Of a stretch of DNA of 64,000 nucleotides, positions 1-13,700 are shown in pieces (within the stretch, counting starts at the first letter, position 1; every line of letters begins with the position of its first letter). The translations under genes were made by a program, and so were the position numbers. The stretch comes from Viscum album. Taxonomy: Eukaryota; Streptophyta; Magnoliopsida; Santalales; Viscaceae. The notes below the pieces were generated by a model. It had not been told where the DNA came from. It saw only the letters and a program-made list of their open reading frames with translations, and ran no database searches. The stretch spans positions 369,782,067 to 369,846,066 of the forward strand of contig OY728157.1 in the NCBI GenBank assembly GCA_963277665.1, in the 5' to 3' direction.

Positions 1-2510
1 AGGAAACTGACCTACTCAAAACCATGAAAACGAAATCATATTGTCTTTATGATTGACAGAAATGGTCCATAAGTTATTTGAGATGTGTAGTAATTCTCTA
101 CACCTCACTCTAATACACAATATGCCCACTAAGACTCAAAGTGTCTATTATCAGTTCAAAATTTACATTTTATTCAAAAGGTTTAACTCATTGAAAACTA
201 AGAAAACATGCAAAAATTTTATTGTTGATTTTGGAAAATGATTTATAAGTAATTTTTGACTTGTAGGAATAAGTATCATGTAAAAATGATACACGATGTT
301 ACCAGAATGATTTAAAGTTCGTGTTTACAGTTGAAAATGAAATTTTAGTAAAAATGAAAAGTAACATGATCAAAACCAATATAATAAATTTTTATTTGAT
401 TTATTATTTATTAAAATTATCCATAATTAATTTCAGTCATGTATAAATTATCCTCACCGTAATCTGATGCATCGTGTGATCGATAAGACTCTAAGTGAAC
501 AATTTTATTTAAAATTGATATAATTTTTATAAAAGAATGAAAACTAACCTACTCAAAATAGATAAAACACAATATTATTATTTTAATATATTAGAAAAAT
601 GATCAATAAGAAAATTTTGATGTGTAAAAATCAGTTGCACCTCAATTGGATACATGATGTGCCTAGTATGACTCAAAGTGTCCATTATCAGTTAAAAATC
701 AACATTTCAGTTCAAAAAGTGTCACTTAATTAAAACTGAGAGAAATTGTTTATATTTTCATGATAATTTTGGAAAATAATTCTTAAATCATGTGTGATGT
801 GTATGAATTAGTCTCACATCAAGACGATATACAATCTGATCAGTATGAGGCAAATGCATGTTTACAATTTAAAATGACATTTCAGGAAAAAAGAAAACTG
901 AAATACTCAAAACTGATAAAAGGTATTTTTATTATTTTGATACATTAGTAAAATGATCCATAAGTTATTTGAGACATGTAAGAATCATATTCATCTCAAT
1001 ATGAATCACATTGTGGCCATTATGAATCCAAGTGCACATTTTTTTATTTAAAATTGAAACTAATTTTAGTAAAAAAGACAACTGACATACTTAGAACCAA
1101 TGAAACACAATCTTATTGTTTTAATAAATCAGTAAAAAAAATACATATTACATATTTCATATATTTAAATTAGATACAACTATTTATAATACATGATGTG
1201 ACCAGTATGACTCAAGGTGTCCGTTGTCAGTTTAAAATTGATATTTTTGTTCAAAAAGTGTCACTCACTGAAAATGGAGAAAAATTGCTCAGATTGTGTT
1301 TATAATTTAGTAAAATGATTTATAAATCGTTTTTGATGTCTTGGAATATATCTCACCTCAAACCAACACACAATGAGACCAATATGAGGCAAAGTGTTAG
1401 TTTCCAGTATAAAATCACATTGTAGTAAAAAAATACAAGTGATCTACTCAAAACTCAATAAATAGAATAATATTGTTTTTATACTTTAGAAAAAACCCAT
1501 AAGTCAGTTGAGATGTGTTGGAATCATCCTCACCTCAATAAGATTCATAGTGTGGCTGGTATGACTCCAAGTGCATCTTTTTAATTAAAATTGTAATCTT
1601 TTTTAGTAAATAAGACAACTGACCTACTCAAAACCAAGAAAACTCATTCATATTGTTCTTATATATTAGAAAAAGGTTCCATAATTCATTTTTGAAATTT
1701 TGGAATCTACCTCACTTCAATATGACATACGATGTGCCTAGTATGACTCAAAGTGTCCGTTATAAGTTTAAAATTGACATTTTAGTTCAAAAAGTGTCAC
1801 TAACTAAAAATAGAGAAAACACACTCAGATTGTCTTGATAATTTAGTAAAGTGATTCATAAATCATTTTTTATGTGTTGTAATTGGAATCATGTCAAACC
1901 GATACACTATGTGATCGGTATGAATCAAAGTGTATATTTCTAGTTTAAATGAAATTTTAGTAAAAAAGACATGTTACATACTCTAAACTAATAAAATTCA
2001 TTCAAATTGTTTTAATACATTAAAAAAATGATTCAGAAGTCATTTGAGTCATGTAGTAATTAGCTGAATCTCAATCTGTCGCATGAGGTAACTGGTATGA
2101 CTCCAAGTGTGTCTTTTTATTTAAAATCGACAGCAATTTTAGTAAAAATGACTAAAGACCTACTAAAAACCACGAAAATACAATCAAAATGTTTTGATAC
2201 ATTATTAAACCAATCATTAAGTCATTTTTGAGGTTTAGTTATTAGACTCACCTCAATCTGATATATGACATGCCCAGTATGACTCAAAGTGTATGTTTTT
2301 AGTTTATTATTGAAGTTTTAGTTAAAAAAGTTTCACACATTGATAACAAAGAAAACATGCTCGAATTGTATTGATAATTTAGGAAAAAATTCATAATTTA
2401 TTTTCAATGTGTATGAATCGGTCTCCCAGTAAATAGATACATGATATGATCAATATTAGTTAAAGTAATACATGATGTGATTATTATGAGACAAAGTGTG
2501 TTATTTTTCC
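1..2510. repeat. Satellite array, ~179-bp monomers in a trimeric higher-order unit
   Basis: Diverged monomers recur head to tail. Using the word resembling ACTCAAAACC as a landmark, copies start near 14, 186, 368, 551, 724, 904, 1089, 1263, 1446, 1626, 1799, 1979, 2162 and 2334, a mean spacing of about 179 bp. Three monomer types rotate: one preceded by 'AGTAAAAAAGACAACTGACC', one by 'TTCAAAAAGTGTCAC', and a third. The first type recurs at 14, 551, 1089, 1626 and 2162, giving a 536-538-bp higher-order period. Each monomer also carries CCTCAATNTGATACA- and CAGTATGACTCAAAGTG-like blocks. The array runs off the left edge and fades near 2510. Short open frames inside it are meaningless. Whether it is centromeric or interstitial cannot be judged. 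Confidence 0.88.
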
Positions 2511-2772
2511 CGAGCAGGTGTGGTTTGTTTGTAAATATCATGTGTTAGGATTAGGATCAAAATAAAAAGAACATTGATGTTTTAAAGTAGGTAATAATTT
2601 TTTCTTATTCAATTTTATAAACTAATTCTTAAAATTTCTATAATGTAGTTTTTCTCTTGAATTTCTGTTGTAAATTTCATTTCATTTAAATAATATATTG
2701 GTGCTTGTTTTTTATATATGGTGGTGTTTTTGGTGTTACAGTGTTCTAATGAATCACACTGCACTGGTTCTA
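2511..2772. other. Intergenic, nothing recognised
   Basis: AT-rich junction between the satellite and the foldback element. I see no satellite periodicity, gene or clear LTR homology. Confidence 0.4.
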
Positions 2773-3009
2773 TAGTGTGTTGTTACTGTACAATACAATA
2801 TTCCCCATTATTAGTGGTTTTATTTAGTGCTTATAATGGGGACCTTTATTAGTGCTTTTATTTAGTAATGATAAAGGGGACTTTTATCAGTGCTTTTAAA
2901 AACACTAATAAAATTCTCTTTATCATCACATTAATTAATTCTAATAAAGGTACCCTTTATCAAAATTTTAAAAGAGTTAATAAAATCTTTAGTCTTTTAA
3001 TGTAACACT
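2773..3009. repeat. Foldback / MITE-like inverted repeat
   Basis: The segment is a long imperfect palindrome. The centre pairs GATAAAGGGGACTTTTATCA with the complement of the stretch that ends at CTCTTTATC (about 2870-2926). Outside it, TAATGGGGACCTTTATTAG pairs with the complement of CTAATAAAGGTACCCTTTAT. The outer ends pair TAGTGTGTTGTTAC with GTAACACTA. It has no coding capacity. Length and structure fit a non-autonomous foldback DNA transposon, but I could not fix a target-site duplication. It sits at the truncated left end of the LTR that follows, so it may mark or have caused that break. Confidence 0.6.
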
Positions 3010-3658
3010 AGTAGTCATGTCTTCGATGTTACTGATAAAATCCATTTTTAGAATTATTAAAGATATAGTTTGTAGTAATGAAATAAAATTGGTTTATAGA
3101 AATTTTTATAACTCTTTATATCCTAATGTATTGATTTGGGGAGTCATTTTAGGAAATCATAATGAGTTTTATACTCACCCCATGCTTGGAAAATTTGGAG
3201 TGTTTGCAAATATTATTTATCAAGACACATGTTAAAGAAATGTATCTCATTTATTTAGTGAAACATAATGATATCTTGGGGATAGTAGTGTAGTTGGGAG
3301 CTTATAGTAGTTTGGGAGTTAGTTTTTTAGTGTATTTTTAGTTTTTATATCTTGGTTGGTTTTGGTTTCCCCTTGTACTCAAATATTTCTGTTGGTCTTG
3401 GTTTATGATTTATACTCTAATACAGTTTGGATTGGGATAGTTTACTTGAGTTGTATTACAATATTATTGTACATCATATAGAATATGTTTTTTAGGATAT
3501 TCTTGGTTGTGGTTGTTTTATTTTCAAAGGGAAAATCATCCCCCAATTTCGATAAATCCATTGACATTTATTTCCAGCCTTTAGTGTCTTGGGAATGTCA
3601 CTTAAGGCATGTATCGCCTATCACTTCTCAAGCCAATGAGGAGGGATAGGATGTTACA
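3010..3658 (+). repeat. 5' LTR remnant of element A
   Basis: Homologous to the last part of the LTR at 8842-10786. Shared words include ATCTCATTTNTTTAGTGA, TTTCCCCTTGTACTC / TTCCTCTTATACTC, and TGACATTTATTTCCA. It ends in GTTACA at 3658. The left boundary is uncertain (about 3010-3040, against the foldback element). Confidence 0.65.
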
Positions 3659-3660
3659 CA

Positions 3661-3668
3661 TGGTATCC
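3661..3668 (+). other. Decayed primer binding site of element A
   Basis: TGGTATCC lies two bases after the LTR end, the same spacing as the intact TGGTATCAGAGG sites at 31837 and 44669. It is complementary to the 3' end of initiator tRNA-Met for about 7 bases, then decayed. Confidence 0.55.
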
Positions 3669-4389
3669 GTCTTGGATGTTCCGTCACTCATATTGGGACT
3701 AATGATATTAATTGTTTCATTATTGGAGTTATAAATTCCTCATTTTTTCCTCGAGTTGGGTTGGTAGAAATGAGATAGGATCATTAGAACATGCAATTCA
3801 GAGTATAGAAATGGATAGCTAAACTATTTATCATAAAAACATCATGTTACTAGAGATTTGGGTACATTACTATTTTGATACACTTCTAAGTGTTGTTACC
3901 TTATTTTCATGGGTTTATCTAATGAGAAGAGCATGATATGCATTGATAGTAATGATTTCCTACTAGGAATACATAATTCATTTTGAGTAGTGACTTATTA
4001 TTTAGTGTAAATGTGTGGATTTTTTAGAATTATTGAAAATGTTTTAAAATGTGTTATTTTGAAATGGCATGGTAGTGGTGTTTGGAAAATGGTTTTATTT
4101 TCAAAAGCATAGTGAAATTTTCAATAATTGTTTGAAAGAGGAAAATTGTTGAATTTTGGAATGCATTATTGTGATATGTGTAATATGGTGAATTTGAAAT
4201 TGCAATTCCTTTAGTTTCTAGAGAGTGAGAAAAAATGGTGTTTTTTTATTTATAGAAAATGGAATCAGTTATGCTATAGAAAGAAACTATAAGGGGCTAC
4301 TAAGAATGTAATTTAACCAAAGGCATAGGTGAAACAACATCTGGTATGGAATACAATTCATGTTTTTTAGGCTATAGATAGAGGGGAAA

Positions 4390-7300
4390 CAAGGGATGAA
4401 CCAAGACAAGTGGATCATTCCATTTGGTTTCTAAATATGAATCCACCAATATTCCAGGGTGATTCAGAACTACAAAAAGTATAGGTGAGGTTGAATGGGA
4501 TAAATCAAAAATTCTATTTCCTAGGTTCTCCAACTAAGCTAAAAGTCAAGATAGAAATTTATATTCTAGAAGATATTTCATACCAATGATGATATTTATC
4601 ATTTTAGGCTAAATTGGACCAAGGTATTTCATGGGAGGATTTGGAAGAATTATTCAACAAATAATTCTATCCTCACATGTTTGATATTACTAAAATGATA
4701 CAATTATTTATCTTGAATCAATATAACCTCATAGTGATAGATCATGTTGATAAATTTATTAATTTAGTCCTCTTTTCAATGGAATATGCTGCGAGTGCGT
4801 CCTTGAAGGCATGCATTTCTAAATTGGGGACGTGACCAAAAATTCACTCAAAGATTTATATGATTTGTTTAATCGATTATATGGAGATCATCAATAGAGT
4901 GGTTGTGGCAGAAAGTGTGATCTTAGAAACATTGATTAGGTGAAGCATGTTGATACCTATGAGAAATAGTGGTAAATACAATGCTTGGAATAAGCGGAAG
5001 GTGGACATCTATTTCCAAGGTAGTAGATGACTCAGAATTCGATGGATGGATTGGTGAATTTTCCTCCAAAACCAAAGAGTAATTTGGGAAACTTTCGGTG
5101 TGGTTATTTGGGACATATCAAGTGAGATTGTACGATGCCACATAGAGCATGACACAATTTGAACTAAATGGGAAATATTTAGTGTTATTGTTGTAGTAAT
5201 CCAAGGTCAAGTGCTAGGGACACATCTCATGTTTCACATATATTTTATGTTCTGATGGGATGAGTGCAATAGAATAGTTCTCACCAAATGAACTGAGGAA
5301 TCCATAGTGATTTTTGGAATACCATGACTCCTCTACCAGTGCAATCTTAAAAGGGTTATAAAGAACAAAGTATAGTGAGCAATAAATTTCATGGGGCTGA
5401 TAAAGTTACTTTGGATTATCAATGGTACCTTTGATAGTGAGAAGGATGATTATTTTGAATTCTACCCTTATGTAATATTTGTTTGATATTGGGTGCATCC
5501 CAATTATTTTTTTCATCAAATTATATTGATTTACAAGGTTTTCGTGTTGATATGATGCTTTATATTTTGAAACATCAAACTTTTCTTGGCTAAATAGAAT
5601 GTCGAGATATTATATGTAAAGAATTTTATATAACTATTGATGGTTCTAAAACGAGTTGGGGTTTCTCTCTACTTGATGTAGATATCTCTAACATAATCAT
5701 ATGTATGTATTTGTTGAATATATTTAAAGCTCACATCATTAGTTATACCAAATGGGTTCATTTTACAACTGATAATGGCATCGAGCATCTCTTTAGAGGA
5801 GACCATAATGTAAATTCAGGTGTAATCAGGATGTTGGAACCAATAGTTGGAACTATATCATACTAGTAGGTAGATTTGAAATTCCATCAGTGGATGAGAT
5901 CAAGAATAGCGAGTTTTAAATAATTTTTGATTAGTTTCTATATTTTTTCATGATAATTTCTTAGGGTTCACACCCATAAGTGAAGTGGAGTTTACAAATG
6001 ATCTATTTCCAAGGGCCAACCCTATATTACTTTAGTATTATCAGAAATCACTATCAAAATTATGAAAATTGAAATTTCAGTTGTAAGAGTTTGAATGAAA
6101 AATTTTCATTAGGTCTAGTATTTTTTTGAGGGAATCATCAGTCTTGTTTGTGAAAAAGGTAGTTGGGACTCTTTGGATTTTTGTGTATTATCATAAGCAT
6201 AACCATGTAAATAATCAGTATCACATTCAATACATTTCTGACTTGTTTTATCAATTGAGGGTAGCTCATTGGTTCTCTAAAATTTACTTACGATAAAAAA
6301 TTATGGGTTCAGAGGGAGGATATTCCAATGACATGTTTCAAGAGTAGATATAGGCATTAAAACTAAGTGTTTATGCCTTTTGGTATTAGGAATGAACCAA
6401 GAGTCTTTAGGGAATTGATTAATGGGATATTTCAAAGGTATCTGAATTCTTTTATGGTGGTGTTTTTGGATGATATATTGATGTATTTAAGGAAAAAGGT
6501 TTTTCATGAGAAACAATTGGAGATAATGTTGGGTATCTTGAGGGATCATCATATATATTATAAATTATCAAAATCTGATTTTTGGATACAAGAGGAACAT
6601 TTTTTTCCATTTTATCTATAAAAAATTTGTTTTAGTGGATTTAGAAAAGTACATGGCTATAATATCATGGAAACTATCAAAGAATGTCATTGAGATACTC
6701 AGTTTCATCAGTGTAGCTGGTTATTATATATGTTTTTCATGAAGTTTCATGTATAAATTCACCAATGAAATATTTGGAAAGGAAAGGTGTTACATTTGAA
6801 TGATATGATTAATGTCTAGAGTATTTTCAAGAGATTAATGTTCACCCTACATCATCCCCAATTTTTATATTTTTTAGAATCAGGGTAGGGCTATAGGGTG
6901 TATTGTGATGCTTTGAGATCTGGTTTGGGGTGTGTTATCATGTAGATACATCATGTTATTTATTATGGCTCATGGAAGTTACAGTTTCATAAGAATAAAT
7001 AACTAACACAAAATTTAGAATTAGCTGAAATGGTCTATGCTTTTATGACTTGGCATCATTACCTGTTTGGTGAAAAATGTATGGTATTTACAGATCATAA
7101 GAGCTCAAAACAGATTTTAGCAAAAAGTGATTTTAATCTGAGATAAATAATAGGGATGGAGTATCTAAAATTGATTGAATTTTACATGTTTTATACACAA
7201 GGTAAAAAAATTGATTGGCAGATGCATTAAGAAGAAATTTGTATGGTCGGTTGTAAAAAATGGGCTTCAAATTAGTGGAAGTTGTTGTCAATGATAGCTG

Positions 7301-8760
7301 ACATGTACTTGGATTGTGATTACCATGATTGTGTTGTGTTTTAATTTTTATTTTTTTGGTTCCTGGTTTAGTTGAAAAAGTCAATGAGGCATACATATCC
7401 AATTTATAATGTTTTTTACGAGGTTAAAAATCAATGGTTGGGAGACCATTGAGGGATAGAAGCTGAATTAGAGTCCAATTTTTCATTTTTAATAATGGAT
7501 GGTTATACCATTGGCTTCTTAGGAACAAATTTTTCATGCATAAAACCATTGTATAGGGGATGTTTTTCCAGGAATTAAAAAATATGTATATGAAACTTAA
7601 AAGCACAATTTGGTGGGTGGGTGTAAAGAGAAAGGTGGCTGAGTTAGTTTTGAGTTGCCTCACCTGTCAGTAGGTTAAGATATAAAACCAGTGGCCAGTA
7701 GGTATAATACATTCTTTACCTATTTCTATTTGTAAATGGGAGTAGATAACCATTTATTTTGTGATAGTTCTACCAAGGATTGTTCATAAACATGATTCCA
7801 TATGGATGATAGTATATCAACTCATAAATGTGTCTTATTTCATCTCTATTTTTGAATCTCATACGGTGGTGGACTTATCTAAAATCTATATTTTAGAAGT
7901 GGTAAAGGGATTGGAATTACTATTTTGATTGTATCAGACCGATATCCAAGATTTATGTCTCATTTTGGAAAATCCTTATAGTATTCCCTTGGGACCGAGT
8001 TTACTAGGAGCATAATACATTGTCCTCAGATGGATGGAAAATCAGAAAGGATGAAACAAATGTTTAATGACATGATTTAGGTTTGTGTAATGGATTATGG
8101 TGGCTTATATAAGTATCACATACCATTAATGGATTTCTATTATAATAACAGTTATCATTCCTTGATACATATTGATCCTTATAAATCATTGTATGTGTAT
8201 CCCTATCATTATCCACTTTATGGTTAGAAATAGGTGAGACTTCAATGGTTGGACCAAGCCTTGTGAAAGAGACAATGTAGAATATTCAGTTTATAAGACA
8301 GAGGATAGAGATGGCTTAGAGTCATTATAAATTGTATGCAGATCACCATCAATGCCCGTTTTCATTTGAGGCGAGTGATCAGGTGTTCTTGAGAGTCTCT
8401 ATAAGGCTTGGTAATTGTTATTTTTGGCAGAAGGAAAAGTTATCTCCTTGATAAATAGGCCCTTTGGAGATAATTGAATGGGTTGGTGATGTGTCATGTC
8501 AGTTTAATTTTCCACCAAAGTTTCGTTCATTGAATAATGTGTTTCATGTATCTCAATTGAAGAAATATCAAACTTATCATTATCATTTGATTCTATGAGA
8601 TAATGTTGACGTAGATTTAGATGCTACGTTGGTTCATGCGCCAGTGAAGATTGTGGATTGGTAAGAGAAAGTATTGAATGATAAATTCATCAGTCTAGTC
8701 TTGGTTTTATGGAAATATGGTCAAATTTAGTAAGAGAAATGGGAATGTGAGAAAGAAAAC
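4390..8760 (+). pseudogene. gag-pol relic of element A
   Basis: Translations in shifting frames give the Ty3/gypsy order. Gag: NPPIFQGDSE near 4440 and WEDLEELFNK near 4635. A broken zinc knuckle CGYLGHIK-stop-DC lies at 5099-5131, and a protease relic (LFDIG) near 5480. RT: SSVLFVKK near 6140, then an open stretch at 6367-6621 holding FMPFGI and the catalytic FLDDIL. RNase H: YCDAS near 6900 and FTDHKSS near 7090. Integrase C-terminal part: NNSYHSLIHIDPYKSLY near 8140-8200, followed by a LWKYGQI chromodomain-like tail near 8700. At least a dozen stops and several shifts exclude function. Confidence 0.78.
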
Positions 8761-8841
8761 GGTCGAGAAATGGCCCAAAAGCTTTTAGGACAATGGTGAT
8801 TTTCTACATTCCAAGGATGGCAAGGCCAAAGATTAGGAGAA

Positions 8842-10786
8842 TGTAGCACCCCTATGTTTTAGGTAAGTGAAAATTTAGTTATATATTTTATGTATATATA
8901 GTAATTGGGTTATTTTTTCAGTGGATTGGAGGTGTTTGAGAATGTTTTTTCGCCTTTTATGGAGGTTCATGATTTCATAATGGTTAGTAGAATCCATGTA
9001 AAACCTCCCTGGAAACCATGTAACTAAAATAGTGTCCTCCGGGTAGGTTAACGGTTAGGTTCATGGTTTGTCCAAACCATGTGGACACCCAAGAGAAATA
9101 ATTGAAAGGGTTTTAGAGGGTCTTATCAAGATTGGAATATGGTTTTTCTAACCATGAAAGGCATGTTTGTATGTAGTGTCTAATGCATAGTTAGCACACG
9201 GTATGCCTAACGGTGTACCCTAATCGTGTAAATTTTAAAAGTAGATCCATATGTTGTGTATATAATCTTTATAAACTCTTTATTCCCTCATTTCTATATA
9301 TTTATTCCATAACACAATTTATTTTCCTTCCAAAGCTGGGAGAGAAAATTCCACTTGATCCGTTAGTCATATGTTTGAAAATATTTATGTGTTAGTGGCT
9401 TGGATTCCTTAGTAAGTTCTGTTTTTTAGATTTTTTTCTTATTATTCATAGTCTTGCCTCTCTTGGATCCATGGATCTTAATATTCAGGGATAAATTCAT
9501 GTTGTGTGATGCTAATCATTTTGAGATGTGATTGTTTGGGTGGTATGGAACAAAATCGAAGGTGGGTTTTGGAATATCTATGCCATGTTTTTGGAGTTTT
9601 TTGTTGTTCTTTGTTTTTACGTAAGTTTAAGAGGTAAGTAGATTCAATATTTACATCTCTTAATTATAACTATATGTCTTTATAGCAAATTGATATTTTT
9701 TTCTTGATTTTTTTGTAGAATTCATGGGTCTTGGATTAATTTTGGAAAACACCTATTTATAATTTTAAAATGGTGATTTTAAAATCATATTTGGTTAATG
9801 AAAGAAAATTATTTGTTGAAATTATTTAAAAAGGTAATATATGATTTTAATGAAATGATGTTACTTTTTTTGGGCATAAAAATTGAGTGTGAGTTGAATG
9901 TGATGGATAATGGTGGTGAAGTACTATAATCAAAGGGACAAAGTATGGACATGAAGTTCCACCATTAGTGGTAACACCGAGATTTTGTGTGTGTGTGTTG
10001 TGGATGTTTGTGAACATTTAATAGTATATTACATGTCATGACTTGATAATTAGTTTAATTGATTTTCTAGTGAAATACTTAAAATGGATTTTATGGATTT
10101 TTTAGTTTCATTCCATGTAAAATTATTTTTTTCAGAAATGGTTTTGGATTTGATATAAACTATTTAAATGTTTTTAGAAATAATTGTTTAATATAAATTG
10201 TGATAAATTGTTATATCATAGTATAATCATTTGGGAAAAAAATTGGGGAAACCTATTTAGTTTTATAATCACCCCCTTCTTGGTCACGTTAGTTCATTTT
10301 CAATTTTTTTTTAAATACATAGGTAAAGTAAAGGTATCTCATTTCTTTAGTGATGCAGCATGGTACCTAGGGGATGGTCATGTGTTTTAAATATTAGATT
10401 AGGTTGTGAGTTTCTTTCTCGGTTTATTTGGAGTTTATTTGGATCTTTTTTGGTTTTATATTCCACTCATACTCTAATATTTTTATTTGTTCTTGGTTTC
10501 CTCTTATACTCTGATATTGTTATTGGTCGTGGTTTAAGCTATGTACTCTGATATATTTTGGATTCAGTTTATTGAATGGAGTTCTATTATATTATTCTCA
10601 TGTATAATTTAGTATTTTTTTATGCTATTCTTGGTTTTGGTTGATTTATTTTCAAAGAAAACATCATCCCCCAATTTTCCTAAATCCCTTGACATTTATT
10701 TCCAAGCTTTGGTGTCTTAGTGATGCCGCCTAATTCCATTAGAACTAGACAGTTATCAAACCAATGATTAGGGGTGATATGTTACA
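8842..10786 (+). repeat. 3' LTR of element A
   Basis: Begins TGTAGCACCCC, close to the TGTAACACCCC start of the younger LTRs, directly after the end of the integrase relic. It ends GTTACA, giving 1945 bp. The right half aligns with 3030-3658. Open frames in it (for example 9213-9395) are not supported as genes. Confidence 0.72.
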
Positions 10787-13700
10787 ATATTAATGAATGA
10801 CCATCCTCATGTGTCGTGGGATACACAAAATATGGGGAGGTGTTACAAGACTAGTGGAACATAAGAAAAGGAAAAATATTTTTGGTTGATGACAACACAA
10901 TGGAAGTAATCATGACATTGTAAGGGTTATTTAACCCTTCCAAAGACTGTTACAAAGAGATTAATTTTTCAGTATTCCCAAGATTTATTGGTGTTTATCC
11001 ATAGTGGAATGGATCAGGAACTAATCAGGGGTAGAGGGAATATTTTTCTTAGAAACCAAGATGTTAAAGAAAAGGTGACTTCTTCATGGTGATTAGTTGA
11101 GTAGAATGGTAAGGTGATGGAACCCCTAACCTTGTGGGATCATATTTTCATATTTTTTTCATGGGATAAAATTTAAACATAAAACATTTTCTAAATAAAT
11201 AAATGACATAAATATAAGTGGGAAATCATTTGTAAATCCTACCATAAACACTCTATCATTCATTTGGAATGGTTTTGTAAATAGAAATGAATTCTAATAA
11301 GAGAAATCTTAGTGGGGAGAATTTATTTTAAACAATATATTTGGGGATGGGATAAATTATTGGAGAAATTTAAATGGATTTTTATAAAGAAGCAAGATCT
11401 TAATTCAACTGATTTATTTTGGGGGATTTTCTTTGATCCAAATGGTAATAAAATCAAATTTTATTATAAATATGTTTAATGATGATTGATTTAAAAGTAA
11501 GTATGATGAATTTGGATTTCGTATATTGGTTTAATGGTGATAGGTTTCTTAAAAATGATGATGCATTTGTCTGTTTGAGTTTCATAACTAGATTTCACAT
11601 GTTTTTGTACTAGATGGTGCAACCTGTTCTGGTTCTTCGATGCTCTTGATTAGTGAATGAGTTTTATGAAATGTACCATTTTGATCTACTATTGTTCGAT
11701 GCCCAGTTCTAGGAACTCATCAAATCATTTAGTGGAATATATGTTGTGATGTTTAGTTAATCTCGAGGCATATTTTAACGTCTCTATAAGGATGTTTCTT
11801 TTGAAAACATTCCTTATATATTTTTTTATCTCGACCGATGCAGTAAATTAATGGGGATGTAATATTGTGATTTGACCTTAGCATGCCTTTGATTCTATGT
11901 AGAACTGGGTTATAGAGGTTAATATAGCTTGTTAAGATGAAATATGGTATTGGAAATCATTGATTCCTCGTTTTAGGATGAGGGTTGAGCATGGAGGTTG
12001 TTTGGTTTCCTCTTATTTCTTTTAGGGACATGGTTTTCCTCTATCAAAGGGGTGGTTTTTATTATTATTTTATTCACTTCAAAAAATATTTATCATTTAT
12101 AAAAAATAACTATAATCTATTTTATGTTTCAAAAAAGTAAAATTGATTAAAACAATACCTTTATAATTTTAATAAATTATAATAAAATATATCTTTTAAA
12201 AATAAAAAATATAATAATATAAATATATATATACATATAAAATAAAATATAATTTATCATTTTTAAATTAAAATCAATAATTTAAAAAATACCATTTTTA
12301 TTTTATAAAATATAATAAAATTTTAATTTTAGGATAAAAATTTAATAAATGAAAATTTATATGTTATAAAAATTAATAAAATAATATTAATAAATATATA
12401 TAATTACATTTTTATTTAAAAATTTAGACCTAAATAATAATATAAAACAATCATTTTCATGACTAACCTTTTTTCCATTAAATTGTATTTTTCTTCTAAA
12501 ATGAAGTTACATATTTAAATTAACTATTCTTGTAAAAAATTCAAATTTTTTTTAACTTAAAAAATTTTATTATAATGTATTCATTTTAGAAAATAAATAA
12601 ATCTATTTATTATTTAAATAAAAAAAATTGTATCTCTTTGATTGATATTTTTGTTAAAACACTTAAGATGTTCTAAATTTTCATTCATTTTAAAAAAATT
12701 ATGGTAATTGTAATTTTGGTTGTTAAATTTTTAAAATTTTATTGGTAGGAAGATTAAGAATCCATAATAGTTATATTTTTAATAAATGTTATGTGGCTAT
12801 TTTTTATTTAAAAAATTATTTTGTGGGACTATTTTAGTGTGAAATATGTATTTTTATGGTAGAAATATTTGTTTTCAACATCCCTTGGAATCTTAAAATT
12901 AATTTTAATATGGTTTTATACCATTGATTATTAAATTATATAGTCCTAATTTTTCTTATCAGTGGAGCAATTCTTTGAGTTCATTGGGATATTTTTATAG
13001 AAGTACATTAATAAGGGGAATGGAGAATTAGTGAAGGAGGGGTAGATCTCCCTATAAAAAGGATTGCTTGTCCAAAATTATCCTCATTCCATCGAGTTCC
13101 TCACTATTATTCCTTTTTCTTGAGTTTTTCTAGACTATTTTAGGTTCTTCCTAGAGTGGTTCAATAAGAGTGAATAATGATTGAAGGATATTGATGGGTG
13201 AAGAATTAAAAAATAAAGGTGGAATGGAAAACAAAAAATATTTGAGCCAGGTGAATTTAGAACCTTGGTAATTTTTTATTTCTATGGATAAATCATAGTT
13301 TTTTATTCTATAATGGTGATATTGAAAAAATAACCAAAAGAAAATTTCAAGAAAAATTATAATTTTCTTTTTCGAATTATGAATGTTTATCTTTTATAAT
13401 GATGATAAATTTTTTTCATGTATAAGAAGATATTTTTATAATACATAATAAAATTAATATTGATAAATTGATGATATATGAATTTTTTCATGAATTTTTC
13501 TAATCAACCATGGTGGAATTTCATTATGTTGTACCATTTGATTTTCTAAGAAAGTGGGTTTTGAGGTGGGTCTATACCATCATGCATGAGGTTCATGAAG
13601 CTCAATGAAAGATGGGTTATTCAAAAGAGTTCCTTGGATTGAGGCAGTGAGTGATAATGGGGTTATGCCACATTAGCACGATCCAGTTACGGATGAGGGA

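Larger units (their letters stand above)
3010..10786 (+). mobile_element. Decayed Ty3/gypsy chromovirus 'A' (old, truncated at 5' end)
   Basis: Order is 5' LTR remnant, PBS-like site, gag, protease, reverse transcriptase, RNase H, integrase and 3' LTR, the Ty3/gypsy order. The two LTR ends match: the 3' LTR ends in GTTACA at 10786, and the 5' remnant ends in GTTACA at 3658, followed after two bases by TGGTATC. Reading frames are broken by many stops and shifts, so this is an ancient copy. The 3' LTR is about 1.95 kb while at most ~650 bp of the 5' LTR remain. It lacks the hairpin array and microexon seen in the younger elements to the right. Confidence 0.8.

Noticed and set aside
6367..6621. 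Stand-alone 84-codon gene
   Set aside because: The translation is the palm region of a gypsy reverse transcriptase and lies between other pol relics in shifted frames.
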